NCBI GenBank assembly: GCA_021730845.1
Contig: JAKFYL010000008.1
Location: forward strand, 1-50,807
Length of the DNA: 50,807 nt
Direction: 5' to 3'
From: Planctomycetota bacterium
GTDB taxonomy: Bacteria > Planctomycetota > UBA1135 > GCA-002686595
Shown here: in pieces, positions 16,739 through 26,203 of the stretch
Position numbering within the stretch: position 1 is the first letter of the stretch
Layout: each line of letters opens with the position of its first letter
The notes under the pieces: model-generated
Seen by the model: the letters and a program-made list of their open reading frames with translations, nothing else
Told to the model about the DNA's origin: nothing
The model's database searches: none
Made by a program: the position numbers and the translations under genes

Positions 16739-17053
16739 CTAGGCGTCGGAAGCGGCCAGGTGCAAGCGCTCGAGCAGTCTCTTGCGCGTCGTGGGGCTTC
16801 GAATCAGCTCTTCCTTGCGCGCCTTGGCCAGGCGCTTGATGCGGTGCTCGACCCTGGAGGCCAAACTGCGCGTGCCAACTCGGCAGCGAAACACGATTGC
16901 TTGCAGCGCCCGCCCACGCGTGAACTTGGCGCCTTGGCCGCGGGCGTGGGCCGAAAAGCGCCGCGCCACATCGGTCGAAATGCCGGTGTACAGCGTGCCG
17001 TCCCGCGTGCGGATCAGGTAGACGAACCAGGGACGTGCACGTGCGCGGGTCAA
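16739..17053 (-). CDS. GIY-YIG nuclease-domain protein (UPF0213/YhbQ-like)
   Basis: A 104-residue single-domain GIY-YIG protein. The motif appears as WFVYLIRTRDGTLYTGIS, with the VYL and YTG halves. The following STDVARRFSAHARGQGAKFTRGR contains the conserved Arg and His and the KFTRGR typical of the YhbQ/UPF0213 group. The catalytic Glu is probably the one in RVEHRIKRL. The start must be TTG at 17053: an in-frame TAG lies two codons upstream and there is no ATG or GTG before the domain. Small proteins of this family have been linked to DNA repair, but the role is not settled. Confidence 0.85.
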   Translation of the reverse strand: MTRARARPWFVYLIRTRDGTLYTGISTDVARRFSAHARGQGAKFTRGRALQAIVFRCRVGTRSLASRVEHRIKRLAKARKEELIRSPTTRKRLLERLHLAASDA

Positions 17054-17097
17054 GCGCTAGAGAGCCTATCCGCTGGCGGACCTGCCGCGTAGCACTC

Positions 17098-18069
17098 TCA
17101 GTCGCGGTTCACGGCGGCCTCTTCGCCGCCACCCATGATCCGGCGTTCGAGCACGGCACCGTTGCCCAAGTACGTTTGCTCGCGCGTCGTTTCGTCGACG
17201 ATCACCATGGCTCCTTTGGCGGCCATGACTTCGCTGGGAACCGTCATCAAGGAGCACTGCGAGGGGCTCAATCCCTCGCGCAGGTACTCGAATTCCATGT
17301 GCAAGATCGCGCCGCGCTGCACTTGCAGGTTGCCCTGCTCGACCATGCGCTCGCCCTGGAAGGTCACCAGGCGCGTAGCCTCGAAAACCACGCTGGAGGG
17401 ATTCTCCGGCTTGGAAAGCTCCAGTCCCACCAGAGTGAGATCCGCGTCGACGCGCAGCGCGAGCGTCCAGACTTCGGAACCTGCCGACATGGTCAGCCCA
17501 TAGACCGTTTCGCCGGCGACAGTCGTCGAGGGCACCGCGCTAGTCAGCGTGTAGGACTCCAGGTCCTTGCTTAGCCACTGGTCGCCGAGCATGAGGCCGC
17601 AGTTCAAGGCCCCCATGCGAATGGCAGGCTGCAACCCGTCTTGCAGCACGCCGTGCCAAAATTGGTTGTCCTTCTTGTCCGGTCCCACGCGCAGCGTGCG
17701 CTCGCCGTCGAACAGGGCGATCGCCGGGCGCTCGGAGGCCAGGACGCTAGCGATCGACTTGGGATCGGCCTTGGGCGCGAAGGCCAATAGATCCGCACCC
17801 GGTAAACTCCGGCGGGTCCATTTTTCGAACGTGCCGGACTGCTCGAAGGTGCCGCTGCAGGCGTGGAGCAGGTCGTTGTCATCGGCGCGGATCTGGCGCT
17901 CGAGGAAACGCACGGATCCTTGCCGCACCAGCGCTTCGCGCCGGGCTTGCACGACCAGGAACTGAGCGTATTGCTCACGCGCTTGTACCGAAACGGTGCC
18001 CGACTCCTGGGCGAGGGGGGGCGACACGAGGCTCAAGGACACAAAGCACACAGATTGCAGGAATTGCAT
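17098..18069 (-). CDS. Secreted protein of unknown function
   Basis: A 323-residue exported protein. A good signal peptide spans residues 1-20 (QFLQSVCFVSLSLVSPPLAQ) when the ATG at 18069 is used; the open frame extends upstream to 18135, but that would bury the signal. The mature part is rich in beta-strand-like segments (SYTLTSAVPSTTVAGETVYGL and similar) and has no recognised catalytic motif or transmembrane helix. It may be a lipoprotein-carrier-like or porin-associated beta protein, but nothing specific supports this. The neighbours, a GIY-YIG protein and a SpoVG operon on the same strand, give no clear clue. Confidence 0.6.
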   Translation of the reverse strand: MQFLQSVCFVSLSLVSPPLAQESGTVSVQAREQYAQFLVVQARREALVRQGSVRFLERQIRADDNDLLHACSGTFEQSGTFEKWTRRSLPGADLLAFAPKADPKSIASVLASERPAIALFDGERTLRVGPDKKDNQFWHGVLQDGLQPAIRMGALNCGLMLGDQWLSKDLESYTLTSAVPSTTVAGETVYGLTMSAGSEVWTLALRVDADLTLVGLELSKPENPSSVVFEATRLVTFQGERMVEQGNLQVQRGAILHMEFEYLREGLSPSQCSLMTVPSEVMAAKGAMVIVDETTREQTYLGNGAVLERRIMGGGEEAAVNRD

Positions 18070-18169
18070 AGCAAACCTGCATCGACGATCTTGCTTCCCG
18101 GCCTTGATTCCGGCCCGGAGAGTTACTGGGAACAAACGCGAAAAATCTTCGCCCCTGGGCCGTCCTGCG

Positions 18170-18613
18170 TCACTCCCAGGCTTCTTCCTGTGGCTGGTTT
18201 TGCCCCGGGGTTGCCTCGCTGCCTTGTACGGCCTGGTCCCGCTCGCGCCAGTACGCTTCCACCACCAAGCGCTGGATCAGGTCGCGCCCATGCTGGTGGA
18301 TGGGGTGCGCGATGTCGGTGTACAGCCGCTCGAGGGAGCGCGCATCCTCCGGCGGGCGATCCGCGGCGCGCCTAGCATCGAGGCGCCCGCCGCAGTCGTT
18401 GCAAAAGCGCGAACGCGCCTGATTCTTGTAGGCGCAGCGCGGGCAGCGCTCCATGGCTTTGCGACTGGGCATGGCCACGAACAAGCCCTTGGGACCGTCG
18501 ATCACCTTGAGGTCGCGCACCACCATGCAATCGTCGATGGTGATGTTGGCGAAAGCCAAGAGCTTGTCGCCGGGTTGGTCGACGAGCTTGATGTGCACTT
18601 CGGTAATGTTCAT
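18170..18613 (-). CDS. spoVG: SpoVG-family protein with inserted zinc ribbon
   Basis: A 147-residue SpoVG-type nucleic-acid-binding regulator. Residues 1-52 match SpoVG closely (MNITEVHIKL, FANITIDDCMVVRDLKVIDG, GLFVAMPSRK), and the downstream hallmark DIAHPI is at 100-105. Between them, at residues 57-74, sits an added zinc ribbon with cysteine pairs C57-P-R-C60 and C71-N-D-C74. Bacillus SpoVG has no such module and is under 100 residues. The tail ends in a Gln/Glu-rich stretch. The ATG at 18613 gives the family's standard start. The gene follows ispE by 71 nt, echoing the ispE-purR-yabJ-spoVG order of Bacillus. It is not evidence of sporulation. Confidence 0.9.
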   Translation of the reverse strand: MNITEVHIKLVDQPGDKLLAFANITIDDCMVVRDLKVIDGPKGLFVAMPSRKAMERCPRCAYKNQARSRFCNDCGGRLDARRAADRPPEDARSLERLYTDIAHPIHQHGRDLIQRLVVEAYWRERDQAVQGSEATPGQNQPQEEAWE

Positions 18614-18684
18614 GGGCGGGTTGGGAAGGCCGGCCTCTTGGGCTCGCTCCCAGGCAAGTGGCGCGTGCGCGTGTCGATCTCGCT

Positions 18685-19674
18685 TTAGATCCAGTGCCAG
18701 CGCACTCCGTGCCTGGCGGGGCGCGCCAAGCGCTGGGCACGCCAGTCCAGTCCGGCAGCTTTGGCAGCTCGTCCGACTTGCTCCAAGTCCGCGCGGGCCG
18801 CGTTGGGGTCCTGGTACAACCCGAAAAAGCTCGAACCGCTGCCCGATAGGCGCCAATGATGCAAGTTGCCCTGGTCCAGCAGCGCGCGCCAGCGTCCCAA
18901 CTCGGGAACGACCGCGAAGGCCGCGGTTTCCAGATCGTTGAACAGCGCCTGGCGCGCGGAATAGAGGGGTTGGTCGAGCAAACTGGCAGCGACCCTAGTT
19001 TCCGGGGCGTCCGTGCTCAAGCGTGTAGCCGCCATGGTTCGACGCGCAGCGTACACCGCTGCGGTGAGTGCTTGGACCGAAGGCACCACTACAGCGATCC
19101 ACCACTCGTGAGCGCTCGGCTCCAAGGCCTGCACCAACTCTCCGCGACCTGTGCAGCGCGCGAGGCCTGTTTCAGCGGCCTGGGCGAAGAAGACGCAATC
19201 CGATCCCAAACTCGCCAAGGCCTGTGCCGCGCGCTCGAGCGATTGGCCGCTGACGCGTGGACTCGCGCCCAGAGAATCCAGCAGCGCCTGGCAGCCAAGA
19301 AAACTGGCCGCCGCGTCCGAACTGCCCCCGCCCAGCCCCGCACCCGAGGGTAGGTGCTTGCGAAGGTGCATTTGGATTCCCAAGTCCTTGGGGCCCGGTC
19401 CAGCGCAATCCTCCTTGGCGCGCGCGGCCGCGCGCCAAGCCAAATTGCCGTCCCCGGCAGGCACTTCCCCGGCGTACGCGCCATCGACCGCAAACCCCAA
19501 ACCGGGAGCCGCGCGAAAACCAAGCCACAGTTCGTCGCACCAATCGATCGCGAGCATCGACGTGTCGAGCTCGTGGAATCCGTCCGGCCGCAGCCCCACG
19601 ACGCGCAGCTGCAAATTGACCTTGGCCGGTGCCAGGACGTGCAGACGCGCGCTAGGCAAAGGGATCTCGTGCAT
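18685..19674 (-). CDS. ispE: 4-diphosphocytidyl-2-C-methyl-D-erythritol kinase
   Basis: A GHMP-family kinase of the MEP (non-mevalonate) isoprenoid pathway, phosphorylating CDP-ME at the 2-hydroxyl. It is 329 residues, slightly longer than usual. APAKVNLQL with the conserved Lys18 is at residues 15-23, RPDGFHELDTSM is the next family block, and PSGAGLGGGSSDAA (109-122) is the ATP-binding glycine loop. SLGSDCVFF holds the catalytic-region Asp. The ATG at 19674 lies within the 3' end of panC (23-bp overlap), so translation is probably coupled. It is the fourth gene of the pssA-folK-panC-ispE-spoVG run. Confidence 0.93.
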   Translation of the reverse strand: MHEIPLPSARLHVLAPAKVNLQLRVVGLRPDGFHELDTSMLAIDWCDELWLGFRAAPGLGFAVDGAYAGEVPAGDGNLAWRAAARAKEDCAGPGPKDLGIQMHLRKHLPSGAGLGGGSSDAAASFLGCQALLDSLGASPRVSGQSLERAAQALASLGSDCVFFAQAAETGLARCTGRGELVQALEPSAHEWWIAVVVPSVQALTAAVYAARRTMAATRLSTDAPETRVAASLLDQPLYSARQALFNDLETAAFAVVPELGRWRALLDQGNLHHWRLSGSGSSFFGLYQDPNAARADLEQVGRAAKAAGLDWRAQRLARPARHGVRWHWI

Positions 19675-20575
19675 CTTTTGGCTTGCCGCCGGCGCCGTCC
19701 AGCCGCAGGTTGTCGATCAATCGCACGGCCCCCGAGCGTGCCGCAATCAAGGCCACGGCGCGTTGCAGCTTTCGGCGCGGCGCCTGGGCGCTCCAACGCT
19801 CTGGATCGCGCACCTGGGCGTACTCCACAGCCAGGTCCGAGCGCTCCAATACGCGCAGCATGCGCGCCGACAAGGCCGCCGGCTCGCGCTCCCCTTGGCG
19901 CCAGGCGCGGCGCGACGCAAGCAAGGCGGCGTAGATGGCGCGCGCTTCCTTTTTCTCCGCCGCACTGAGCAAAGCGTTGCGCGAGGAACGCGCCAGTCCG
20001 GAAGGCTCGCGATCCGTGTCGCACACAACGATTTCTGGAAAGCCCAGCTCGCGCGCCAAGTCGCTCACGACCAAAGTTTGCTGGAAGTCCTTGGCGCCAA
20101 AGTAGGCCTTGCTGGGCCTGGTCAGCTCGAACAGGCGCGCCACGATGGTGGCCACGCCGCGAAAGTGTCCGGGGCGATACTGGCCCTCGAGTCCCCGGGC
20201 TGCGCGGCTAGGTTCGCGCCATGGGATGCGGCGCACATCGCCGCGCGAGCCGGGAAAGAAGCCGGCCAAGGTGCCGGTAAAGGCCATGTCGCAACCGCTG
20301 TCTGCGAGCATGGCGGCGTCGGCTTCGAAGTTGCGCGGATAGCGCCGGTAGTCGCGCGGGTCGTTGAATTGCAGCGGATTGACGAACACCGACACGACCA
20401 CTTTGTCGCACTCCGCGCGCGCGCGCGACACCAGGGAAAGGTGGCCGCGGTGCAGCGCGCCCATGGTCGGTATCAGCGCCAGCGATTGCCCCTTGGCATG
20501 CGCGTTCGAGCACCAGCGGCTGGCGGCCGCCGGATTTCGGCACAGCTGGATGACACGCCTTTGACGAGCACTCAC
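19652..20575 (-). CDS. panC: Pantothenate synthetase (pantoate-beta-alanine ligase)
   Basis: Joins pantoate and beta-alanine using ATP, the last step to pantothenate and hence CoA. With the chosen start the protein is 307 residues, near family size. PTMGALHRGH (36-45) carries the nucleotidyl-transferase HxxH pair, FVNPLQF and GAKDFQQ the pantoate/ATP contacts, and RSSRNALLS the KMSKS-like loop. The open frame runs to 20722, but the extra residues overlap folK in another frame. GTG at 20575 overlaps the folK TGA as GTGA, a classic coupled start, and is chosen. The 3' end overlaps ispE by 23 bp. Confidence 0.92.
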   Translation of the reverse strand: MSARQRRVIQLCRNPAAASRWCSNAHAKGQSLALIPTMGALHRGHLSLVSRARAECDKVVVSVFVNPLQFNDPRDYRRYPRNFEADAAMLADSGCDMAFTGTLAGFFPGSRGDVRRIPWREPSRAARGLEGQYRPGHFRGVATIVARLFELTRPSKAYFGAKDFQQTLVVSDLARELGFPEIVVCDTDREPSGLARSSRNALLSAAEKKEARAIYAALLASRRAWRQGEREPAALSARMLRVLERSDLAVEYAQVRDPERWSAQAPRRKLQRAVALIAARSGAVRLIDNLRLDGAGGKPKDARDPFA

Positions 20576-21063
20576 GCTTCTACGGGGGGCTGGCTGGCTT
20601 GCAGTTCTCTCAGACGCTGGCGCACGGTCCGCCGGCACAGTGGAAGCTGCAACTCGGGCGCAATTTCCGCCAGCGGGCCCAGCACGAACGTGCGCTCTTC
20701 CATGCGCGGATGGGGTAGGCACAAACCGGGGCTCGCGAGCACCAGATCGCCGTACAAAAGCAGGTCCAAATCCAGCGTTCGCGGCCCGTTGCGCACTTCG
20801 AGCCCGCGTTGCCGTCCATGGCGGCGTTCGATGGCGTGCATCTGCTCGAGCAGCGCATGGGGCGACAATTCGGTTTCGAGGCTGGCGCAGGCGTTCAGGA
20901 AGCGACCTTGTCCAGGTGGTCCGCCGACTGGTTCGGTTTCTTGGAAACTGGAAACTTGCTGCACGCGCACCAATGGCAAGCTGTTCAACTCGACCAACGC
21001 GGCGTCGAGCAGAGCCGACGAGGCCCCCAGGTTGGATCCCAAGGCGATGTAGGCGCGAACCAT
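20572..21063 (-). CDS. folK: 6-hydroxymethyl-7,8-dihydropterin pyrophosphokinase (HPPK)
   Basis: Transfers pyrophosphate from ATP to the pterin in folate synthesis. At 163 residues it has the normal single-domain length. AYIALGSNLG begins the protein, as in all HPPKs. QETEPVGGPPGQGRFLNA contains the flexible loop and Asn, and NGPRTLDLDLLLYGD is the diagnostic block holding the Asp pair that binds magnesium. LPHPRMEERTFVLGPLAEIAP is the final family signature. The ATG at 21063 is eight nt from the pssA stop, and the TGA overlaps the panC GTG. Confidence 0.95.
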   Translation of the reverse strand: MVRAYIALGSNLGASSALLDAALVELNSLPLVRVQQVSSFQETEPVGGPPGQGRFLNACASLETELSPHALLEQMHAIERRHGRQRGLEVRNGPRTLDLDLLLYGDLVLASPGLCLPHPRMEERTFVLGPLAEIAPELQLPLCRRTVRQRLRELQASQPPVEA

Positions 21064-21070
21064 GGCAGGA

Positions 21071-21967
21071 CTACTTGCGACCCATGTGGATCAAGGGCGG
21101 CTTGGGCGGCTCATCCTCGTGCAGATGGACGCGCTTGGAGCGCAGCATGCGCCGCCCCACGCCCAGCAGCACGAAAGCGTTGAAAGCTAGAAAGAGGAAC
21201 GGGATCGGAGCCAGGAAGAACAGGAACGCCAGGAACACGGCCGTCACGAGCGCAACGAAACTGTTGCGCCCAAACAGCCACGAAACCACGTGCGTGTATT
21301 GAACCCTGCTGACCATCAACAGGCCCAAGATGGGCAGCAGTACGGCAATCCAAGGCAGCACCCAGCCGGGAATCGTGACGTCCTCGAATCGCGGCAGCCT
21401 CCGCAAGGCGCGGCCAAAGGGCGTGAGCGTGCCGTCGTCGAGTTCGAGCTCGGGCCGAATCAGCGCCAAGTACATCAATAGGGTGGAGATCACGGCCCCG
21501 GCCGCGGCCGGCGACGGCAGACCTTTGAAAAAACGGTGCGCCGAGGCCTCTTCGCTGGTTTCTAGGTTGAAACGCACCAACCTCAAGATGGCCATCAACG
21601 CGAAGGCCGCAGCGCACAGGAAGTGCAGCCGCGGATTGCCGGAATAATCGCGCAGCGGTGCCTCGTGCTCGATCAAGACCTTGGCCAACAGCGCAGGCGC
21701 GCAGCCGAACGTGAGCGCATCGGCGAAGGAATCGAGCTGGGCTCCGAAATCGCTCGTGCCGCCCGTCAGTCGGGCCACCTTGCCGTCAAACGCGTCGAAC
21801 AGCATGCCTAAGAAAATGAGCCAGCAGGCCGTTTCCATCTTGTGGTAGAACAGCGCCGGATCGGCCCCCGAAAGGGCCAGGGCATCGATCGCCTTGGAGA
21901 GCGCTAGCAGCCCACAAAAGGCGTTGCCCAACGTGAGCAGGTTGGGCAGCATCGCGACCGTGCGCAT
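21071..21967 (-). CDS. pssA: CDP-diacylglycerol-serine O-phosphatidyltransferase
   Basis: Makes phosphatidylserine, the precursor of phosphatidylethanolamine, in the inner membrane. The 298-residue protein carries the complete CDP-alcohol phosphatidyltransferase motif D-G-x2-A-R-x8-G-x3-D-x3-D in FDGKVARLTGGTSDFGAQLDSFAD. MLPNLLTLGNAFCG at the N-terminus is typical of PssA rather than PgsA. Several hydrophobic helices follow (LHFLCAAAFALMAIL; GAVISTLLMYLALI; LPWIAVLLPILGLLMV; FVALVTAVFLAFLFFL). The ATG at 21967 heads the five-gene operon and is divergent from eno across a ~250-bp region that should contain both promoters. Confidence 0.92.
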   Translation of the reverse strand: MRTVAMLPNLLTLGNAFCGLLALSKAIDALALSGADPALFYHKMETACWLIFLGMLFDAFDGKVARLTGGTSDFGAQLDSFADALTFGCAPALLAKVLIEHEAPLRDYSGNPRLHFLCAAAFALMAILRLVRFNLETSEEASAHRFFKGLPSPAAAGAVISTLLMYLALIRPELELDDGTLTPFGRALRRLPRFEDVTIPGWVLPWIAVLLPILGLLMVSRVQYTHVVSWLFGRNSFVALVTAVFLAFLFFLAPIPFLFLAFNAFVLLGVGRRMLRSKRVHLHEDEPPKPPLIHMGRK

Positions 21968-22132
21968 GGCTGGGGCGTTGGGGCTGGGGTAGCCCGCCGG
22001 GCTTCAAGCAGTTGCCCGCGGACAGGCGCAGAGGGTACCGCACGGGGCCCAATTCCCCTTGCCTCCCTTGGGACGGGTTCCCCTCCCCCGGTGCGCCCCC
22101 AAAGTAGCGAGCGGCAGGAGGGGCTTGCCTAG

Positions 22133-23479
<1,347 letters not shown>

Positions 23480-23514
23480 GCGACCTCGCAAGGACCTTGC
23501 CCCACCCTCGGCCC

Positions 23515-23916
23515 ATGCCCTGGCTCCAACCATCCGATTTGACCCGCACACGCGCACCACTGGGCGCCGAGCGCTCGTTGCGCGGCCTGCCGTTGACGCT
23601 TGGACCCGCGGCCTGTTCCGCGTCGGCAGCTGCTAGATCGGCAAGCTCCGGAAAGGCACGCGTGCTGCATTGGTTGCCCGTCGGCCTGGCCTTGGTGTTC
23701 TTGGCACAGATCGCCTTGCTCGGATTGTCGCCGGCTTTGGCCGAGTCACGACGTCTGGACGACGCCGAGGCACGCCTAGTCGACAACTTCGACAGCGAGT
23801 TGGAACTGGAAATCCAACTCGAGCGCACGGCGCGCGCACGCCAGGATCCGATCTTTCTCGAACGCGAACGCCGTTCGCGCCTCTCGGCCTGGGGAGTCTC
23901 GAGCCCGCGTCAGTGA
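23515..23916 (+). CDS. Small single-pass membrane protein, FtsB/DivIC-like
   Basis: A 133-residue protein with a ~50-residue Arg/Ala-rich cytoplasmic part, one membrane helix (residues ~50-76) and a ~55-residue outer part. The outer part begins with a charged helical stretch suited to a short coiled coil (77-106), then ARQDPIFLERERRSRL (107-122). That motif recalls the DPxyIExxAREkLg end of FtsB/DivIC septum-formation initiators. Location directly after eno, topology and this motif together suggest a divergent FtsB/DivIC. The coiled coil is shorter than usual and the resemblance is by eye, so the call is an inference. Its TGA overlaps the GTG start of the next gene (GTGA). Confidence 0.55.
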   Translation: MPWLQPSDLTRTRAPLGAERSLRGLPLTLGPAACSASAAARSASSGKARVLHWLPVGLALVFLAQIALLGLSPALAESRRLDDAEARLVDNFDSELELEIQLERTARARQDPIFLERERRSRLSAWGVSSPRQ

Positions 23917-26150
23917 ACGCGCCTGGCTGGCCTTTTTCGCGGCAGCCATGCGGCCTCGTTCGGCCGCAAGTCGGTTTGCGCGGCACCAAGCGAACAGTGT
24001 CCAAGGTCTGCTTGTGTTTGGTGCTCAGCGTTTGGCTCGGGACTGCGCCGGCTGCGCCCCAGACGACCAGCGGCATGCCGCAACCATCGGCCGGCGAAGG
24101 CCCGCTTTCCAACGACACTTCCTTAGCGACTGACTCCGCGGCCACGGCCGAGTTCGCGCGCGGCGACGAACGCAGCGCAAAGCTGGATCGCTCGATCACC
24201 GACACGGCGCAAATCGAGCGCGAGTGGGCCGAGGTCTTCGATGCTTGGCGCAGCGCCGTGCTCAGCGGTGGCACGGATTCGTCCGTTCCTGTGTTTTCCG
24301 GTGCGACGAACGCCGACGGCAACTCCCGGTGGATCGACCCGGAAGGAACAGCAAGTGCCGCCTCGCTGCGGCGCACCGAGGGCCTGGAAGTCGCTTTGCT
24401 GCGACGCTTGCACGGACTGCCCCCCCCCATTCGCAAGGCCTGGCGCGCGCGCTTTGAACTCGCGGGCCAAGACGCCTTGCGCCAAGCAGGACGAGATCCG
24501 GCTTTGCTCGCCTCGCTCGAACGCACGCTGCCGGCGACGCCGGCAGCTCTTAGCGCGGCTGCGAATCTGGCCGATCTGGCCCTCGAAGCCGGCCACCAGC
24601 ATTTCGCGCACACCTGGATCGAGCGCGCGCGCGTGCACGCCCAGTTGCTCGATCAGGACGCATCCACTTGGTCCCTGGCCCTTGATCAGCGCGCGCGCTG
24701 GCTAGAGGAACACAGCCCGGCGCCGGACCAAGGCGTGTGGCAAACCGCCCAGGGCCTGTCGCTGGAACGCGAAATCGGACTTGTCGATTTGAGCCAACTC
24801 GCGCGCGCCCAACGCCCCTTGGTGGGCCGCGGTCCGCAAAGCGGCGGCGCATGGCTTGCAGATGGAACGTTGGTGATTCAATCGACGCAGTTCGCCGGCA
24901 CGGGCGAGCGCGCGCGCGGAGATGACTGGATCAGCCGCATGGACCTTTCCTCGAACAAGATCACCTGGTCCAGTTCGCTGCGTGAGATCGCCCAAAGCCT
25001 GGAGCTGTCCCTGGCCTCCAATACCGTTCCACGCGAGCACCCGGGCTGGCCCCACCGCCCGTGCACGGACGGGCAGCGAGTGATCCTGGTTTGCAACACG
25101 CGTCCCGCGGCGCTGGTGTGTCTAGATTTTGGCGCCTCGAAGGATCCGAGCGACCCGCCGCGCTTGTCGTGGGCCTGGATCTCGCCCGGGGACGAACAAG
25201 CGGTGCAGCGCGCCGTTCCCGGTGAGCGTCCCGAGCCGATTGGCGCACAGTCGTGCGACGCCGGTGCGCGCTTCGAGCCAGGCCCGGTGTGGATCGACTC
25301 CGTCTTGCTGGTGCAAACACGCCAAGCCGAAGAATCGACGGGCGGCTCCAGACAGGCTGGCGTGCTACGCGCGGCCCTCGTGGGCATCGACGCAGCCACG
25401 GGATGGCCGCTGTTCAAGCGCACCTTGGCGCGCGGTTCCGAGGTTGCGCGCGAAGGCACGCGCTTTGCCGGAGTATCGGCCAGCCAATCCACCGGCCAAC
25501 CCTTGGCCGCGAACCGCGGCGCAACGCTCGCGGCCACCAACCTTGGCACCGCCGCCGTCTTCGATGCATGCGATGGACGCCAGGCCTATGCGCTGAAAAC
25601 CCGCCGCAAGGCGCGCGAAACGCGCGGATTCGCCGGCACGCTGGCCGCAGCCACGCTCGCCCAACATGCAGGCTTCCTGCACGCGCCCGCCGACAGTGAT
25701 CGCATGTATTTCCTGCGCGCGGACCAAGACCTGGGCAGCTTTTCCGCCCCCGACGGGCCGGCCAAACTGGATGGGCTGTTCTTGTCCGCGCCGCTTCCCA
25801 TCGAGCAGGCCGAGGCCCTGATGGGCGGCGACCTCGCCGGCGCGCTGCTGCTCTCGCGCGCCGGTCGCTCGCGCACTCTGGCGCAATGGGATCCGGCCAC
25901 CGGTGCGCGCCTGGAGGCCGTATATGCCGGTTTGGGCGAGAGCTTCACGGGCAGCGGACTCCTAAGCGCACAGCGCGCCTACTACACCACCGACCGCGGG
26001 TTGTGGCTGGTCGATCGCACGCGAGAATTGTTCTTGCTCGACTTCGAGGCCGTGCCCACCGATCTCCCCTTCGGCGGAGACATTGCCGCCAGGGATGATC
26101 GCGTGCTGGTCCTAGGTCCCCACGCGGTGTGGGTGTTTCGAGCGCGCTAG
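23913..26150 (+). CDS. Secreted PQQ-like propeller-type protein
   Basis: A 745-residue exported protein of unknown function. GTG at 23913 overlaps the upstream TGA as GTGA. A second GTG at 23997 would place the hydrophobic signal (VCLCLVLSVWLGTAPAAPQ) at the extreme N-terminus and is an equally good start. After a helical region (~100-320), the C-terminal ~450 residues contain strands and glycine turns such as LVCLDFGASKDPS, VGIDAATGWPLFKRTL and LAQWDPATGARLEAVYAGLG, which resemble PQQ-like/BamB-type propeller blades. No enzyme motif is seen. It resembles in style the much larger propeller protein at 44015-48832. It converges on the kinase gene with a 53-bp gap. Confidence 0.65.
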   Translation: MNAPGWPFSRQPCGLVRPQVGLRGTKRTVSKVCLCLVLSVWLGTAPAAPQTTSGMPQPSAGEGPLSNDTSLATDSAATAEFARGDERSAKLDRSITDTAQIEREWAEVFDAWRSAVLSGGTDSSVPVFSGATNADGNSRWIDPEGTASAASLRRTEGLEVALLRRLHGLPPPIRKAWRARFELAGQDALRQAGRDPALLASLERTLPATPAALSAAANLADLALEAGHQHFAHTWIERARVHAQLLDQDASTWSLALDQRARWLEEHSPAPDQGVWQTAQGLSLEREIGLVDLSQLARAQRPLVGRGPQSGGAWLADGTLVIQSTQFAGTGERARGDDWISRMDLSSNKITWSSSLREIAQSLELSLASNTVPREHPGWPHRPCTDGQRVILVCNTRPAALVCLDFGASKDPSDPPRLSWAWISPGDEQAVQRAVPGERPEPIGAQSCDAGARFEPGPVWIDSVLLVQTRQAEESTGGSRQAGVLRAALVGIDAATGWPLFKRTLARGSEVAREGTRFAGVSASQSTGQPLAANRGATLAATNLGTAAVFDACDGRQAYALKTRRKARETRGFAGTLAAATLAQHAGFLHAPADSDRMYFLRADQDLGSFSAPDGPAKLDGLFLSAPLPIEQAEALMGGDLAGALLLSRAGRSRTLAQWDPATGARLEAVYAGLGESFTGSGLLSAQRAYYTTDRGLWLVDRTRELFLLDFEAVPTDLPFGGDIAARDDRVLVLGPHAVWVFRAR

Positions 26151-26203
26151 ACGGGGACAGTTCCTTGTGCATGTTCGCACCAGGCCTGTTCCTCACGGCA
26201 GGG

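Noticed and set aside
18138-18152. Five-bp GCGAA/TTCGC hairpin after spoVG
   Set aside because: Short stem without a following U-run; insufficient for a terminator call.
26151-26203. Short GTGC/GCAC inverted repeat between the propeller and kinase genes
   Set aside because: Only four base pairs and no T-run; too weak to call a terminator.
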